From Paenibacillus athensensis (lineage in GTDB: Bacteria > Bacillota > Bacilli > Paenibacillales > NBRC-103111), in contig NZ_MYFO02000004.1 in assembly GCF_004514475.2 (NCBI RefSeq), positions 434,001 to 498,000 of the forward strand: a stretch of DNA of 64,000 bases. The letters are read 5' to 3'. A model generated the notes under the pieces. The model saw only the letters and a list, made by a program, of their open reading frames with translations, was not told the origin of the DNA and did not search any database. Below, one piece after another: positions 16,945-24,689 of this stretch; the stretch's first letter is position 1; each line of letters opens with the position of its first letter. A program made the translations under genes and the position numbers.

Positions 16945-17016
16945 TGCACCGAACATGCACCGAACGCTGCACTAGATTTGCTCTTGTTTTGCACGAATTG
17001 TGCACCCAATATGCAC
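16945..17016. repeat. 11-bp-phased TGCAC direct-repeat array
   Basis: TGCAC starts at 16945, 16956, 16968, 16990, 17001 and 17012, and a variant TGCTC fills 16979, so seven units recur every 11 bp with one 12-bp step. The bases between vary. The region carries no convincing gene. A TATAGTATAG-like sequence lies 25 nt downstream and a GGGCAGCC/GGCTGTCC hairpin follows at about 17052-17081. Such helically phased iterons are typical of multi-site protein binding (operator, centromere or origin). The 371-nt gap 16756-17126 shows nothing else. Confidence 0.65.
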
Positions 17017-17186
17017 GATTTTCCTGATACGATGATAGTATAGCAAGCTTAAGGGCAGCCTACAAGATCATCGGCTGTCCTTATGTTTGTGAAGCGAGTA
17101 TTGACGAAACGGGCATAACTTGTTCCATGGTTTCGTCATGTTTCCGCATTAAGTCGTACAATCATACCGATGAAAGGAGGGCGATG

Positions 17187-17354
17187 ATGCGGTTCCTATT
17201 AATCTGTAATTTAGAAATAGGTAGATATGCCATCCTGAACTGGTTACATCTGTATTCATTCTATGCGCATTACTTTGCATTCCAGCCATTGAGCGCCGCT
17301 TCATTTTTTGCTGTGATCAGCAAAAAGAAGCGAAGCGCTCTTTTTATTTTCTAA
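17187..17354 (+). CDS. Small ORF, 55 aa, ending inside a terminator; possible leader
   Basis: A perfect AGGAGG lies 6 nt before ATG 17187. The product has a hydrophobic and aromatic-rich stretch (ICNLEIGRYAILNWLHLY) and ends in a basic block. Its last third is the terminator hairpin at 17291-17350, so ribosome movement could govern termination. Not recognised as any family. Confidence 0.4.
   Translation: MRFLLICNLEIGRYAILNWLHLYSFYAHYFAFQPLSAASFFAVISKKKRSALFIF
17291..17350 (+). terminator. Large composite terminator or attenuator
   Basis: Stacked stems GAGCGC/GCGCTC and CGCTTC/GAAGCG with an inner GCTG/CAGC hairpin, followed by TTTTTATTTT. It overlaps the 3' coding part of the 55-aa ORF. Confidence 0.75.
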
Positions 17355-17520
17355 TTGAAACCCAAAAGAAGGTAGCTTTACAGTGACGAGTGCTGAAGGC
17401 ATGTGATACGGGACAGTCAAAAAGGAGCGTTTGAACTAAAACGTAGGACAACACCATCATAATACAGACTGGATATTCCTCTCGCAATGGTGTTGCCATG
17501 TGAGGAGGGAAATTGATATT

Positions 17521-17592
17521 ATGTGCCCCACGTTGCATGCAATGTCAAACCACGATCCTTTTATGTGTTTTTTCGATTCGTATGGCTCATAA
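17521..17592 (+). CDS. Candidate 23-aa leader peptide
   Basis: GAGGAGG is followed by ATG 17521 and 23 codons rich in His, Phe and Cys, then TAA. It lies 175 nt before the sigma-like gene at 17767, whose ribosome-binding site is buried in a hairpin. A short hairpin TCAGCA/TGCTGA plus a T-rich stretch lies between (17634-17675). The layout matches leader-peptide attenuation, as known for several mobile-element genes. No homology is claimed. Confidence 0.45.
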   Translation: MCPTLHAMSNHDPFMCFFDSYGS

Positions 17593-17721
17593 CGTCTCAA
17601 CGATGGATATTACTATCAGACTTGGCTGCAAATCAGCATTGGATTGCTGAGCGGCAAGGTCTTTTTTATTTTTGTAACAAAATCAAAAAACGTTTTAAAG
17701 GGAGCTTGGGCTGTCGCTCTC

Positions 17722-17761
17722 CCCCTCTATTTTGGTTTGCAAAAAAACCAAAATGGAGGGG
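17722..17761 (+). promoter_or_regulatory. Hairpin sequestering the ribosome-binding site
   Basis: A 17-bp stem with one T-G wobble and a 6-nt GCAAAA loop. The 3' arm ends in GGAGGGG (17755-17761), the ribosome-binding site of the ATG at 17767, so translation should be off unless the hairpin is opened. Confidence 0.75.
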
Positions 17762-17766
17762 CGAAT

Positions 17767-18186
17767 ATGAAAAGGATTAATTTGCGGGACATGTATCCCT
17801 ATATCAAAGCGGATGTATGGATCGACCTAGATGATGAAGTGGCACAAGAAATCCGCCGTTTCGACTTAAACGAAAACGCATACAAATTGCGCACCTATCG
17901 TCATCGCGCTTATTATTCGCTTGATCGGAACGACGGTATAGAACAAGATATTCTATTCCTTTCGATTTCCCCGGAGGAATATTACGAGCGTAAGCTTTCC
18001 AATGAGCAGCTTTATGCGGCTATGTGTCGATTACCGGAAAAATCGTTCAGACGAATTTATGCTCACTTTTTCTTAGGCATGAGCAAAGTAGCGATTGCCC
18101 AAGCTGAACAAGTTGATGAACGGGCAGTACGAAAATCTATTGAACGCGGCTTAAAACAAATGGCGCAGTTTCTCAAAAAAATGTGA
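17767..18186 (+). CDS. Sigma-factor-like protein of integrative elements
   Basis: 139 aa from ATG 17767. It begins NLRDMYPYIKADVWIDL and contains YRHRAYYSLDRNDGIEQD and LPEKSFRRIYAHFFLGMSK, with a C-terminal helix-turn-helix. This is the pattern of the sigma-like regulators found in Tn916/Tn1549-type elements and other Firmicutes accessory modules. A frame extending upstream to 17644 would run through the ribosome-binding-site hairpin and is unlikely to be used. Likely role: transcription control of the element genes that follow. Confidence 0.8.
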   Translation: MKRINLRDMYPYIKADVWIDLDDEVAQEIRRFDLNENAYKLRTYRHRAYYSLDRNDGIEQDILFLSISPEEYYERKLSNEQLYAAMCRLPEKSFRRIYAHFFLGMSKVAIAQAEQVDERAVRKSIERGLKQMAQFLKKM

Positions 18187-18255
18187 TTGCAGTAGGTCAA
18201 AGGGTCCGATTTGCTTGCCAAAATGAACAGAAAGGTAAAGAGCTTTATGTAGGCG

Positions 18256-18277
18256 GCGGCTGGTTATAACCAGCCGC
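18256..18277 (+). terminator. Perfect 22-nt palindrome
   Basis: GCGGCTGG and CCAGCCGC arms around TTATAA, between the sigma-like gene and the DUF6075 gene. Could be a weak terminator, mRNA processing site or protein-binding dyad. Confidence 0.45.
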
Positions 18278-18305
18278 TCATTTTCCATGAGAGGGGCAGG
18301 TAACA

Positions 18306-18713
18306 ATGAATCCGATTCGATTTCGAGATGCTGAACACGAAAGTTTCTACTATCGGATGCTGGATGAAAGGAAATGCAGCGACGGCTATCATCGGGCACT
18401 TTTCTACACATTAGGTATTTCCCGCGATACTCGGAGTCATATCCGCGATTTGTTTGATTTTTCTAATGGGGGCATTAAACCCGGAGGTCTCGCAGCCTCG
18501 TGGCAAACCGGTAGTTCTATCCGCGTGTGCAGGCTTGCTTTTAATCTGTGGAATGGCTGGACGGAAAAAGGTGGGGAACGCTACTCTACTCCCCACGAAT
18601 TATTCGATTGCAGCTACGCTCCCTATTTTTTTGAAGCGATTCAACTTCGTTATCCGGATTATTGCCGAAGCCAGGAGAAGAATTTCAAGCGGCTGAACGA
18701 ACAAGTTCGTTGA
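18306..18713 (+). CDS. DUF6075-family integrative-element protein
   Basis: 135 aa. Features of the DUF6075 family seen in clostridial and Bacillales integrative elements: FRDAEHESFYYRMLDE at the start, YHRALFYTLGISRDTR, a GWQT-like ASWQTGSS motif, RLAFNLWNGW and CSYAPYFFEAIQLRYPDYC at the end. Function unknown. It lies between the sigma-like gene and the CD1108-like gene, 28 nt before the latter. GAGAGGGGC precedes the start. Confidence 0.75.
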   Translation: MNPIRFRDAEHESFYYRMLDERKCSDGYHRALFYTLGISRDTRSHIRDLFDFSNGGIKPGGLAASWQTGSSIRVCRLAFNLWNGWTEKGGERYSTPHELFDCSYAPYFFEAIQLRYPDYCRSQEKNFKRLNEQVR

Positions 18714-18741
18714 GTGGCAACCAGCTAAGGGAGTGGAATAG

Positions 18742-20745
18742 ATGAAGGATATTAAAACGAGGACTGTTGTGAAAGACATTAAACGTTTGGACAGACTGCC
18801 AAACTTGATGGATCGTGTAAAACATTCAAGCGCTCGCACAAAACAGCATATAAACAATGAAAAGACAACTTCGCAATCTCCAAATGAATATGCGCAGCAC
18901 CATTCTGCATCGGCCATAGATAAAACGGTACGTTTTCAAGTTGGAATGAGCGTGGTTGCTAGCAAAAGATTGATAAGGCTCATTCAAAAAAGGCGGGCAA
19001 AGTCAGAGGGGGATATGGTATCGGTGCAGAACCCCGCTGCTATAATTACTAAACCTTCAGGTACACATCAATTGCGACTTGCCCGTAGGTTGCATCTCCG
19101 CAAGCCGGTAGATGGGAAATATCTCTTATCAGCTAACCATCGCTCAAAAAAACAACGCTTTATTCGAAGCCGGGTCAATGCCCGGCTTCTGCATCCTTCT
19201 CGCAAAGATAGCTTTCCTGACCGAATTCGGGAAGGTAGACATCAAGAACCAGCCGGGAAAAAAGGAGCATTTGCCGCCGCGGCATCTCATTCAGCAAATG
19301 TACGCGGGAATCGCCCAAAAGCGCTAACGTCCGAAAGTTTGAGGAAGCGGCATTTCAGGCCACCGTCATCCCGAATCCCCTTCGCAATATCCAAGCAAGC
19401 AGGCCATATGATCAAACGTAAAGAACGGAAGTTCAAGACAATATCGCCATTTATTAAAACGGGACAACGGCTAGGGCAGGCTAAAAGCCATTCTGATAAT
19501 CAAGCGGAAGGAAAAATGAATAGCGCCAGGACAGCGCAGCGGACTGGACAGATGGCGATGACTGCCCGCCGCTCCATTCAAAGGGCACAAGCTGCCGCGC
19601 GATTAAATCTTCGGATCATTAAAATGGTAGTAAAAGCAGCTGCTTTGCTTGTTAAAGGGGTAGCCGCGCTTTTGGGGATTAGTAGCACCGTTATTGTATT
19701 GCTGTGCATTGTTATGGCTATAGCTGCTGTCATTTCCTCTCCGTTCAGCATCTTTGTTTCCGGTGAAAACACGGATGCCGATGTAAAGCCGCTTTCCCGA
19801 ATCGTTCAAGAGTTGGACATTGAGTATGCCGACCGACTGGCAGAAATACAGCGGTCCTCTGGCCGTGTAGACCGGGTGGAGTTTCATTACCCCGGTAGCG
19901 CGGACAACACGCGAATAGATAATTGGATGGATATTATAGCCGTTTTTGCCGTGAAGACTGTCATGGATTCAGAAAACGGAATGGATGTAGCAACACTTGA
20001 TGCAACAAGGATCGGGATCATCCAATCGGTGTTTTGGGACATGAATCAACTGGAATCCCATATCGAAACGATTGAACATACGGAAAGCGTTACGGTAGAG
20101 CATGAAGATGGGACTACCAGCGAAGAGACGACTACCAGCTATGAACACATTTTGCATATTACCGTTTCGAGCAAAACTGCGGAGCAACAGGCTGAATCTT
20201 ATCACTTTACAAATGAACAGATGGACATCATGAAGGAAATGATGTCTGGAGAGTTTCGGCCATTCATGTTTGCGATGCTGGGTAAAGAAACGGATATTGG
20301 CTTGACGCCGGGGCAGCTTGCGGATATTGGGCAGCATTTGCCCGAGGGAGAAATAGGCAGCGAAGTCGTCAAATTGGCGCTAACTCGTTTAGGTGATCCG
20401 TACAGTCAGCCGAAGGCCGGACAGGATGACTTTACAGATTGTAGCTATCTCGTTCAATGGGTTTATCGACAGCTAAGCATTAACCTGCCACGAACCGCAG
20501 CGGAACAAGCAAGATTTTGCGTAGAAAATGGCCTGACAGTAAGCGTGGTAGACCTGGCTCCCGGCGATCTTGTATTTTGGAGCTACGAGCGTAATGGCAG
20601 GTTTATGGATATAACTCACGTTGGCATTTATGCGGGGGATGGCAAAGTTGTAGATGCTTCCTCAAGTCGGGGACAGGTGGTGTACCGCAATCTATTTGAT
20701 TCGGACAAGCAAGTGTTGTTTGGAAGACCTCATATTCAGGGGTAG
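18742..20745 (+). CDS. CD1108-family mobile-element protein with NlpC/P60 peptidase domain
   Basis: 667 aa. The first 300 residues are strongly basic and low in hydrophobic residues, then one membrane segment (about 305-335), then an extracytoplasmic region typical of CD1108 proteins, and a C-terminal NlpC/P60 cysteine peptidase (about 545-667) with catalytic Cys567 in FTDCSYL and His626 in ITHVGIYAG. In conjugative elements such proteins open peptidoglycan for the transfer machinery. Here no VirB4, relaxase or coupling protein is present, so it is either a relic or serves an element encoded elsewhere. Confidence 0.8.
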   Translation: MKDIKTRTVVKDIKRLDRLPNLMDRVKHSSARTKQHINNEKTTSQSPNEYAQHHSASAIDKTVRFQVGMSVVASKRLIRLIQKRRAKSEGDMVSVQNPAAIITKPSGTHQLRLARRLHLRKPVDGKYLLSANHRSKKQRFIRSRVNARLLHPSRKDSFPDRIREGRHQEPAGKKGAFAAAASHSANVRGNRPKALTSESLRKRHFRPPSSRIPFAISKQAGHMIKRKERKFKTISPFIKTGQRLGQAKSHSDNQAEGKMNSARTAQRTGQMAMTARRSIQRAQAAARLNLRIIKMVVKAAALLVKGVAALLGISSTVIVLLCIVMAIAAVISSPFSIFVSGENTDADVKPLSRIVQELDIEYADRLAEIQRSSGRVDRVEFHYPGSADNTRIDNWMDIIAVFAVKTVMDSENGMDVATLDATRIGIIQSVFWDMNQLESHIETIEHTESVTVEHEDGTTSEETTTSYEHILHITVSSKTAEQQAESYHFTNEQMDIMKEMMSGEFRPFMFAMLGKETDIGLTPGQLADIGQHLPEGEIGSEVVKLALTRLGDPYSQPKAGQDDFTDCSYLVQWVYRQLSINLPRTAAEQARFCVENGLTVSVVDLAPGDLVFWSYERNGRFMDITHVGIYAGDGKVVDASSSRGQVVYRNLFDSDKQVLFGRPHIQG

Positions 20746-21169
20746 AACTGGATTTTCGTATTTCAGTGGAGCAATAGGAATCCTATTTTTGGTGGGATAC
20801 TGAATAACGTTCTGGTTCAATTGTATCCTGTATCCCAATGGAGTAATAGGGCTTTCCCGAACAAGCTAGCCTCCGCTGAAAACAATCATCTGGTAAAACA
20901 TTCAGGTTGCTCGGTTATCAAGATGGAAGACACCTTTCGGTTCAGGCAGTGGTAGCTCGATACTCTCACATTGCCATACAAAGCGGTGTTTTTCTATTTT
21001 GCAATTGGACTATCTAACCGCCAATAACCTACCAACAACAAGGATCAAAGTCGATTTTCACCCTGCGGAAGTTGAGTTAATGACCAGCATTTTTGCGGAA
21101 AAGGGAGGAAATGCTTGGAAAATGTAGAATATCCTAATGAAGTAGTATTTCTTGTTGAAAGGTGATTAT
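20746..21169. other. Intergenic stretch with a small hairpin and a coding remnant
   Basis: AATAGG/CCTATT hairpin plus T run at 20773-20790 may end the previous gene. An open frame of about 40 codons up to the TAG near 21125 (with VDFHPAEVELMTSIFAEKGG) looks coding-like but has no start signal and I do not recognise it. Nothing else seen. Confidence 0.35.
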
Positions 21170-22264
21170 ATGGAAACTACTCTAAGTGACTTAAAACCAT
21201 TCAAATTACCGCAAAAGCCGGATAATTACGATATTCTTTTTGGGTTGCCTATCCCCCCTATAGATAGATTGCGAACATTTTCAGCAGATCAATTTGAGGA
21301 TATGATTTGTGAATGGGTCGATGGATATTTGAAAAAAGAGTATACATCTGTGTATCGCTCAGGCTCGGCTGGTGATAAGGGAAGGGATATAGTTGCATTT
21401 GTAAATGATGATTCCCCGAATCATGTCTGGGATAATTATCAATGTAAGCATTATGACCATCCGCTTTATCCAAGTGATGTATGGTTAGAATTGGGGAAAC
21501 TATGCTACTACACGTTTATTAAAGAATATACAATTCCAAGAAAGTACTATTTGATTTCTTCTTGTGGTTTGGGAACTTCTTTATCAGAATTAATCGAGTA
21601 TCCGACTCGTCTGAATGCTGGATTAATCTCAGCTTGGGAAGATAAGTGCAAGAGAAAGATTACGAATGTAAGTGAAGTTTCTTTAACTAATGAGTTGCTG
21701 GAATATATCCAAAAGTTTGACTTTTCAATAATAAATCACTGTCCTCCTCAGAAATTGATAGAACAGTACAGCAGCACACCTTTTTATAAATATCGTTTTG
21801 GTGGTGGGTTAAATAAGCCTAGACCTCAGTCGGAGGCCCCAGGGCCTTCAATAAAACCGGAAGAGGTAAGATATGTTTCACAATTATTTGAAGCATATTC
21901 AGATCACCTTGGAAAAAAGATTGCTGGTGTTGAGGAGTTGAAAAGCTACAGCTCGCTGCATCGACATTTTAACAGACAGCGGGAAGACTATTATAAAGCA
22001 GAATCACTTAGAAGATTTGCTAGAGATGAGTTGCCTTATGACGAGCCCTTTGAAAAGTTGCAGGATGAAATTTATAGAGGAGTAATAGACACTGCAGAGG
22101 ATACTCATGCTGACGGCTTTGTATGTGTTAAGGAAACAATAAAAGAAGCTAGAAAATTGGAGATTACAAGCAATGTACTAATTAGCTACATTGATGGAAG
22201 TGATAGAAGTGGAATTTGCCATCAACTGGCGAACAATGACATTCTGAACTGGGTGAGAAAATGA
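21170..22264 (+). CDS. ABC-three-component effector with Mrr-like nuclease domain
   Basis: Start ATG 21170 after AAAGGTGA. 364 aa. Residues 35-150 look like a PD-(D/E)XK nuclease: FEDMICEWVDGYL, then GSAGDKGRDIVAF (D73) and YQCKHY (Q91, K93). The C-terminal third (about 225-364) has the helical pattern of the ABC-3C C-terminal domains that couple effectors to the ABC-3C ATPase. It is likely the DNA-cutting effector of a conflict system. Its stop overlaps the next start by 4 nt. The operon is distinctly AT-rich compared with its flanks, a sign of transfer. Confidence 0.75.
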   Translation: METTLSDLKPFKLPQKPDNYDILFGLPIPPIDRLRTFSADQFEDMICEWVDGYLKKEYTSVYRSGSAGDKGRDIVAFVNDDSPNHVWDNYQCKHYDHPLYPSDVWLELGKLCYYTFIKEYTIPRKYYLISSCGLGTSLSELIEYPTRLNAGLISAWEDKCKRKITNVSEVSLTNELLEYIQKFDFSIINHCPPQKLIEQYSSTPFYKYRFGGGLNKPRPQSEAPGPSIKPEEVRYVSQLFEAYSDHLGKKIAGVEELKSYSSLHRHFNRQREDYYKAESLRRFARDELPYDEPFEKLQDEIYRGVIDTAEDTHADGFVCVKETIKEARKLEITSNVLISYIDGSDRSGICHQLANNDILNWVRK

Positions 22265-22764
22265 ACGAGGTAAAATTAAGTAGAGAAACCTACCTATTCA
22301 ATACTCCATTAGAAACTGGACTTCGATGCTTAGTGATTTTAGCAGGATTAGAAAATAAAGCTATAGATATTCAAAGGTTAATTTATTTGGATTATCTATT
22401 AACACATTATGGTGATGTTGAGCCAGAATTTGAGAGTCTGCATCCTTCAACACCATCTCGATCTGGTGAAATACTGATAAAGCGAGATTTAGTAAGCCAA
22501 GGGCTTCACTTAATGATTAGCAAAAAGCTCATTAACATCGAATATGGAAAAAGCGGAATTTTGTATGGAGCAACACCTTACTCTAAAGCGTTTCTTCAAC
22601 ATTTTGAGTCTAACTATATGCTACGGCTTCTGGATGTGAATAAATTACTGATCGACAAATTCTCTAATTATACTGATGTGGAACTCAAAAATTTTATAAT
22701 GAGAAATATTGATCGCTGGGGTGGAGAATTTGTAAAAGAAGCTTTCGTAAGGGGGGGCAACTAA
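22261..22764 (+). CDS. ABC-three-component middle component
   Basis: 167 aa, with ETGLRCLVILAGLENKAIDIQRLIYLDYLLTHYGD-like opening (residues 18-52) and a winged-helix-like remainder (GEILIKRDLVSQGLHLMISKKLI split over 60-95). This is the pattern of ABC-3C middle components, which always sit between the effector and the ATPase gene, as here. It overlaps both neighbours (4 nt upstream, 1 nt downstream, TAATG). Presumed to bridge effector and ATPase. Confidence 0.75.
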   Translation: MNEVKLSRETYLFNTPLETGLRCLVILAGLENKAIDIQRLIYLDYLLTHYGDVEPEFESLHPSTPSRSGEILIKRDLVSQGLHLMISKKLINIEYGKSGILYGATPYSKAFLQHFESNYMLRLLDVNKLLIDKFSNYTDVELKNFIMRNIDRWGGEFVKEAFVRGGN

Positions 22765-24662
22765 TGAATACAGAGGGTTTTTTTATTTCGGAAATCCGAC
22801 TTACAGGAAAAAATAAGAGAAATGCTAGTATCGTACTCAAAAAAGGGCTTAATGTTATCTCAGGTGCTTCTGATACTGGGAAGACTTACATATTTCAATT
22901 AATAAACTATATGTTTGGTGGTAAAGATGAACCAAAAGAAATAGATGAAAGTATTGGGTATTCAACTATTTTTATTGAACTTGAGAAATATGAAGGAGAA
23001 AGCTATACATTAAAGCGTGAAATTGGTGATTCATCAATTTTTGTCTATGAGTCAAAAATTGATGATATTTCATTTCTGCAGAATTGTGTGAAACTGAAAG
23101 CTAAGCATGATAAGGATGACAAGGACAATATATCATCATTTCTCTTAACCTTAACAGGAATCAAAGATATGCTTTTAAGGAAAAATGCAAGAGGAACCAA
23201 AGTATCTTTTTCTTTTAGAAATCTTGTTGCTCTAATGATGCTTAATGAGGAAAAAATTATATCAGAGGAAGTGCCTATTTTTTCAGGTATACCCTCTAAT
23301 AAAACGACTGAACAGTCTGCATTTAAGACTATTCTAACAGGCGTAGACGATAGCCATGGAGAAGAGATAGAAGACCCTAAGATATACAGAACCCGACTCG
23401 AAGGAAAGTTGGAGTTTGTAAGCTCTTTGTTGCAGAAATTGAAAATGGAATTGAAAGAAAAAGGCGCACAAATTCAGGACTATGATGCCAATGAACTAAC
23501 TAAAGAGATTGAGAAATTAATGAGTACATTATCAAATAATAGCAAAGAAATTAATCTTAGGATGGGACAAAAGAAAGAAATATGGATTCAAGAACAAGAA
23601 ATGAAATCAAGAATTTTAATGCTTGAAGAACTATTAGAAAGATTCAGATTGCTTGAAAAAAGCTATCTTTCTGATTTAGATCGACTTCAATTTCTTATTG
23701 AAGGGGATCACTATATCTCACAATTATTTGATTCAAATTGCCCTGTTTGCAATAATCCTTTCAACTCAAAAACTACTGAGCATAATCATGATTTTTACTT
23801 AGAGGATTTACAAATTGCGTGTTCTGAGGAAAGTAATAAAATTAACGCCCAGCTAATTGATCTTAGAGAAACATTAACAAATCTACAAAATGAGAATAAA
23901 GAAAACAATGAAAAAGTAAAACTTCTAAGTCAACAAATTAAGGAAATTGAGGTCATTATTCAGCGTGAATTAAAGCCAGTTGCAGTATTAACGAAAGAAA
24001 GAATGGATACTTTGTTGAACATAAAAAAGATTTTTCAAGAAATCGAACTTAATGAACGTCGTATTGCTGAGTATCAAACTAGCCAGTTAGATATTATGAG
24101 GGAGTTGTCTAAAAAGAATCAGAAGATGAAATTCGTTAATGAAATAACAACAGAAATTTATGATGATTTTGCTACAGAAGTGAAAGAGTTACTTGCTGGA
24201 TGGAACTACCCTGATTTAACAAGTGTAAGCATAGATTATGATGATCAGGAGTTAATTGTTTCAGGTAAGAAAAGAAAAAATCATGGAAAAGGTTATCGGG
24301 CAATATTAAATGCTGCTTTTGTTATTGCTATTATGAAATATACAAGAAGTATTGGACTCAAGCATCCTGGGCTGATTATTTTAGATTCTCCGTTAACTAC
24401 TTACAAAGAAAGACTCAATCAAACAACACTAAGCAGTAGTGAAGAAGATATATCGTTAGACATGAAGCAAGCCTTTTTCAAAAATTTATCTAAACTTCGA
24501 AATGATGTTCAGGTAATCATTTTTGAAAATATAGACCCTATTAAAGAAGTACAGGATAACATGAACTATATTCACTTTAGCAAAGTAATTGGTATGGGGA
24601 GATATGGTTTTATTCCGGTTGACAATACTTCTGAATCAGTGAGCAATAATCCAATTGAATAA
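22764..24662 (+). CDS. ABC-three-component SMC/Rad50-like ATPase
   Basis: 632 aa. Walker A is SGASDTGKTYIF at 33-44, followed by two long coiled-coil arms (about 215-310 and 345-470) with a CPVC hook-like motif near residue 326, and a C-terminal head with LIILDSP (Walker B, about 535-541). That is the Rad50-like form used in ABC-3C systems, where the ATPase senses a foreign DNA or replication structure and licenses the effector. The stop is 27 nt before the next gene. Confidence 0.85.
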   Translation: MNTEGFFISEIRLTGKNKRNASIVLKKGLNVISGASDTGKTYIFQLINYMFGGKDEPKEIDESIGYSTIFIELEKYEGESYTLKREIGDSSIFVYESKIDDISFLQNCVKLKAKHDKDDKDNISSFLLTLTGIKDMLLRKNARGTKVSFSFRNLVALMMLNEEKIISEEVPIFSGIPSNKTTEQSAFKTILTGVDDSHGEEIEDPKIYRTRLEGKLEFVSSLLQKLKMELKEKGAQIQDYDANELTKEIEKLMSTLSNNSKEINLRMGQKKEIWIQEQEMKSRILMLEELLERFRLLEKSYLSDLDRLQFLIEGDHYISQLFDSNCPVCNNPFNSKTTEHNHDFYLEDLQIACSEESNKINAQLIDLRETLTNLQNENKENNEKVKLLSQQIKEIEVIIQRELKPVAVLTKERMDTLLNIKKIFQEIELNERRIAEYQTSQLDIMRELSKKNQKMKFVNEITTEIYDDFATEVKELLAGWNYPDLTSVSIDYDDQELIVSGKKRKNHGKGYRAILNAAFVIAIMKYTRSIGLKHPGLIILDSPLTTYKERLNQTTLSSSEEDISLDMKQAFFKNLSKLRNDVQVIIFENIDPIKEVQDNMNYIHFSKVIGMGRYGFIPVDNTSESVSNNPIE

Positions 24663-24689
24663 AATTGAATAGTTGAAGGTGATAGTGAA

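Noticed and set aside
21125-21140. Sequence ATATCCTAAT near the start of the defence operon as a third copy of the inverton core
   Set aside because: Similarity covers only about 10 bp and lacks the right half-site and start signals.
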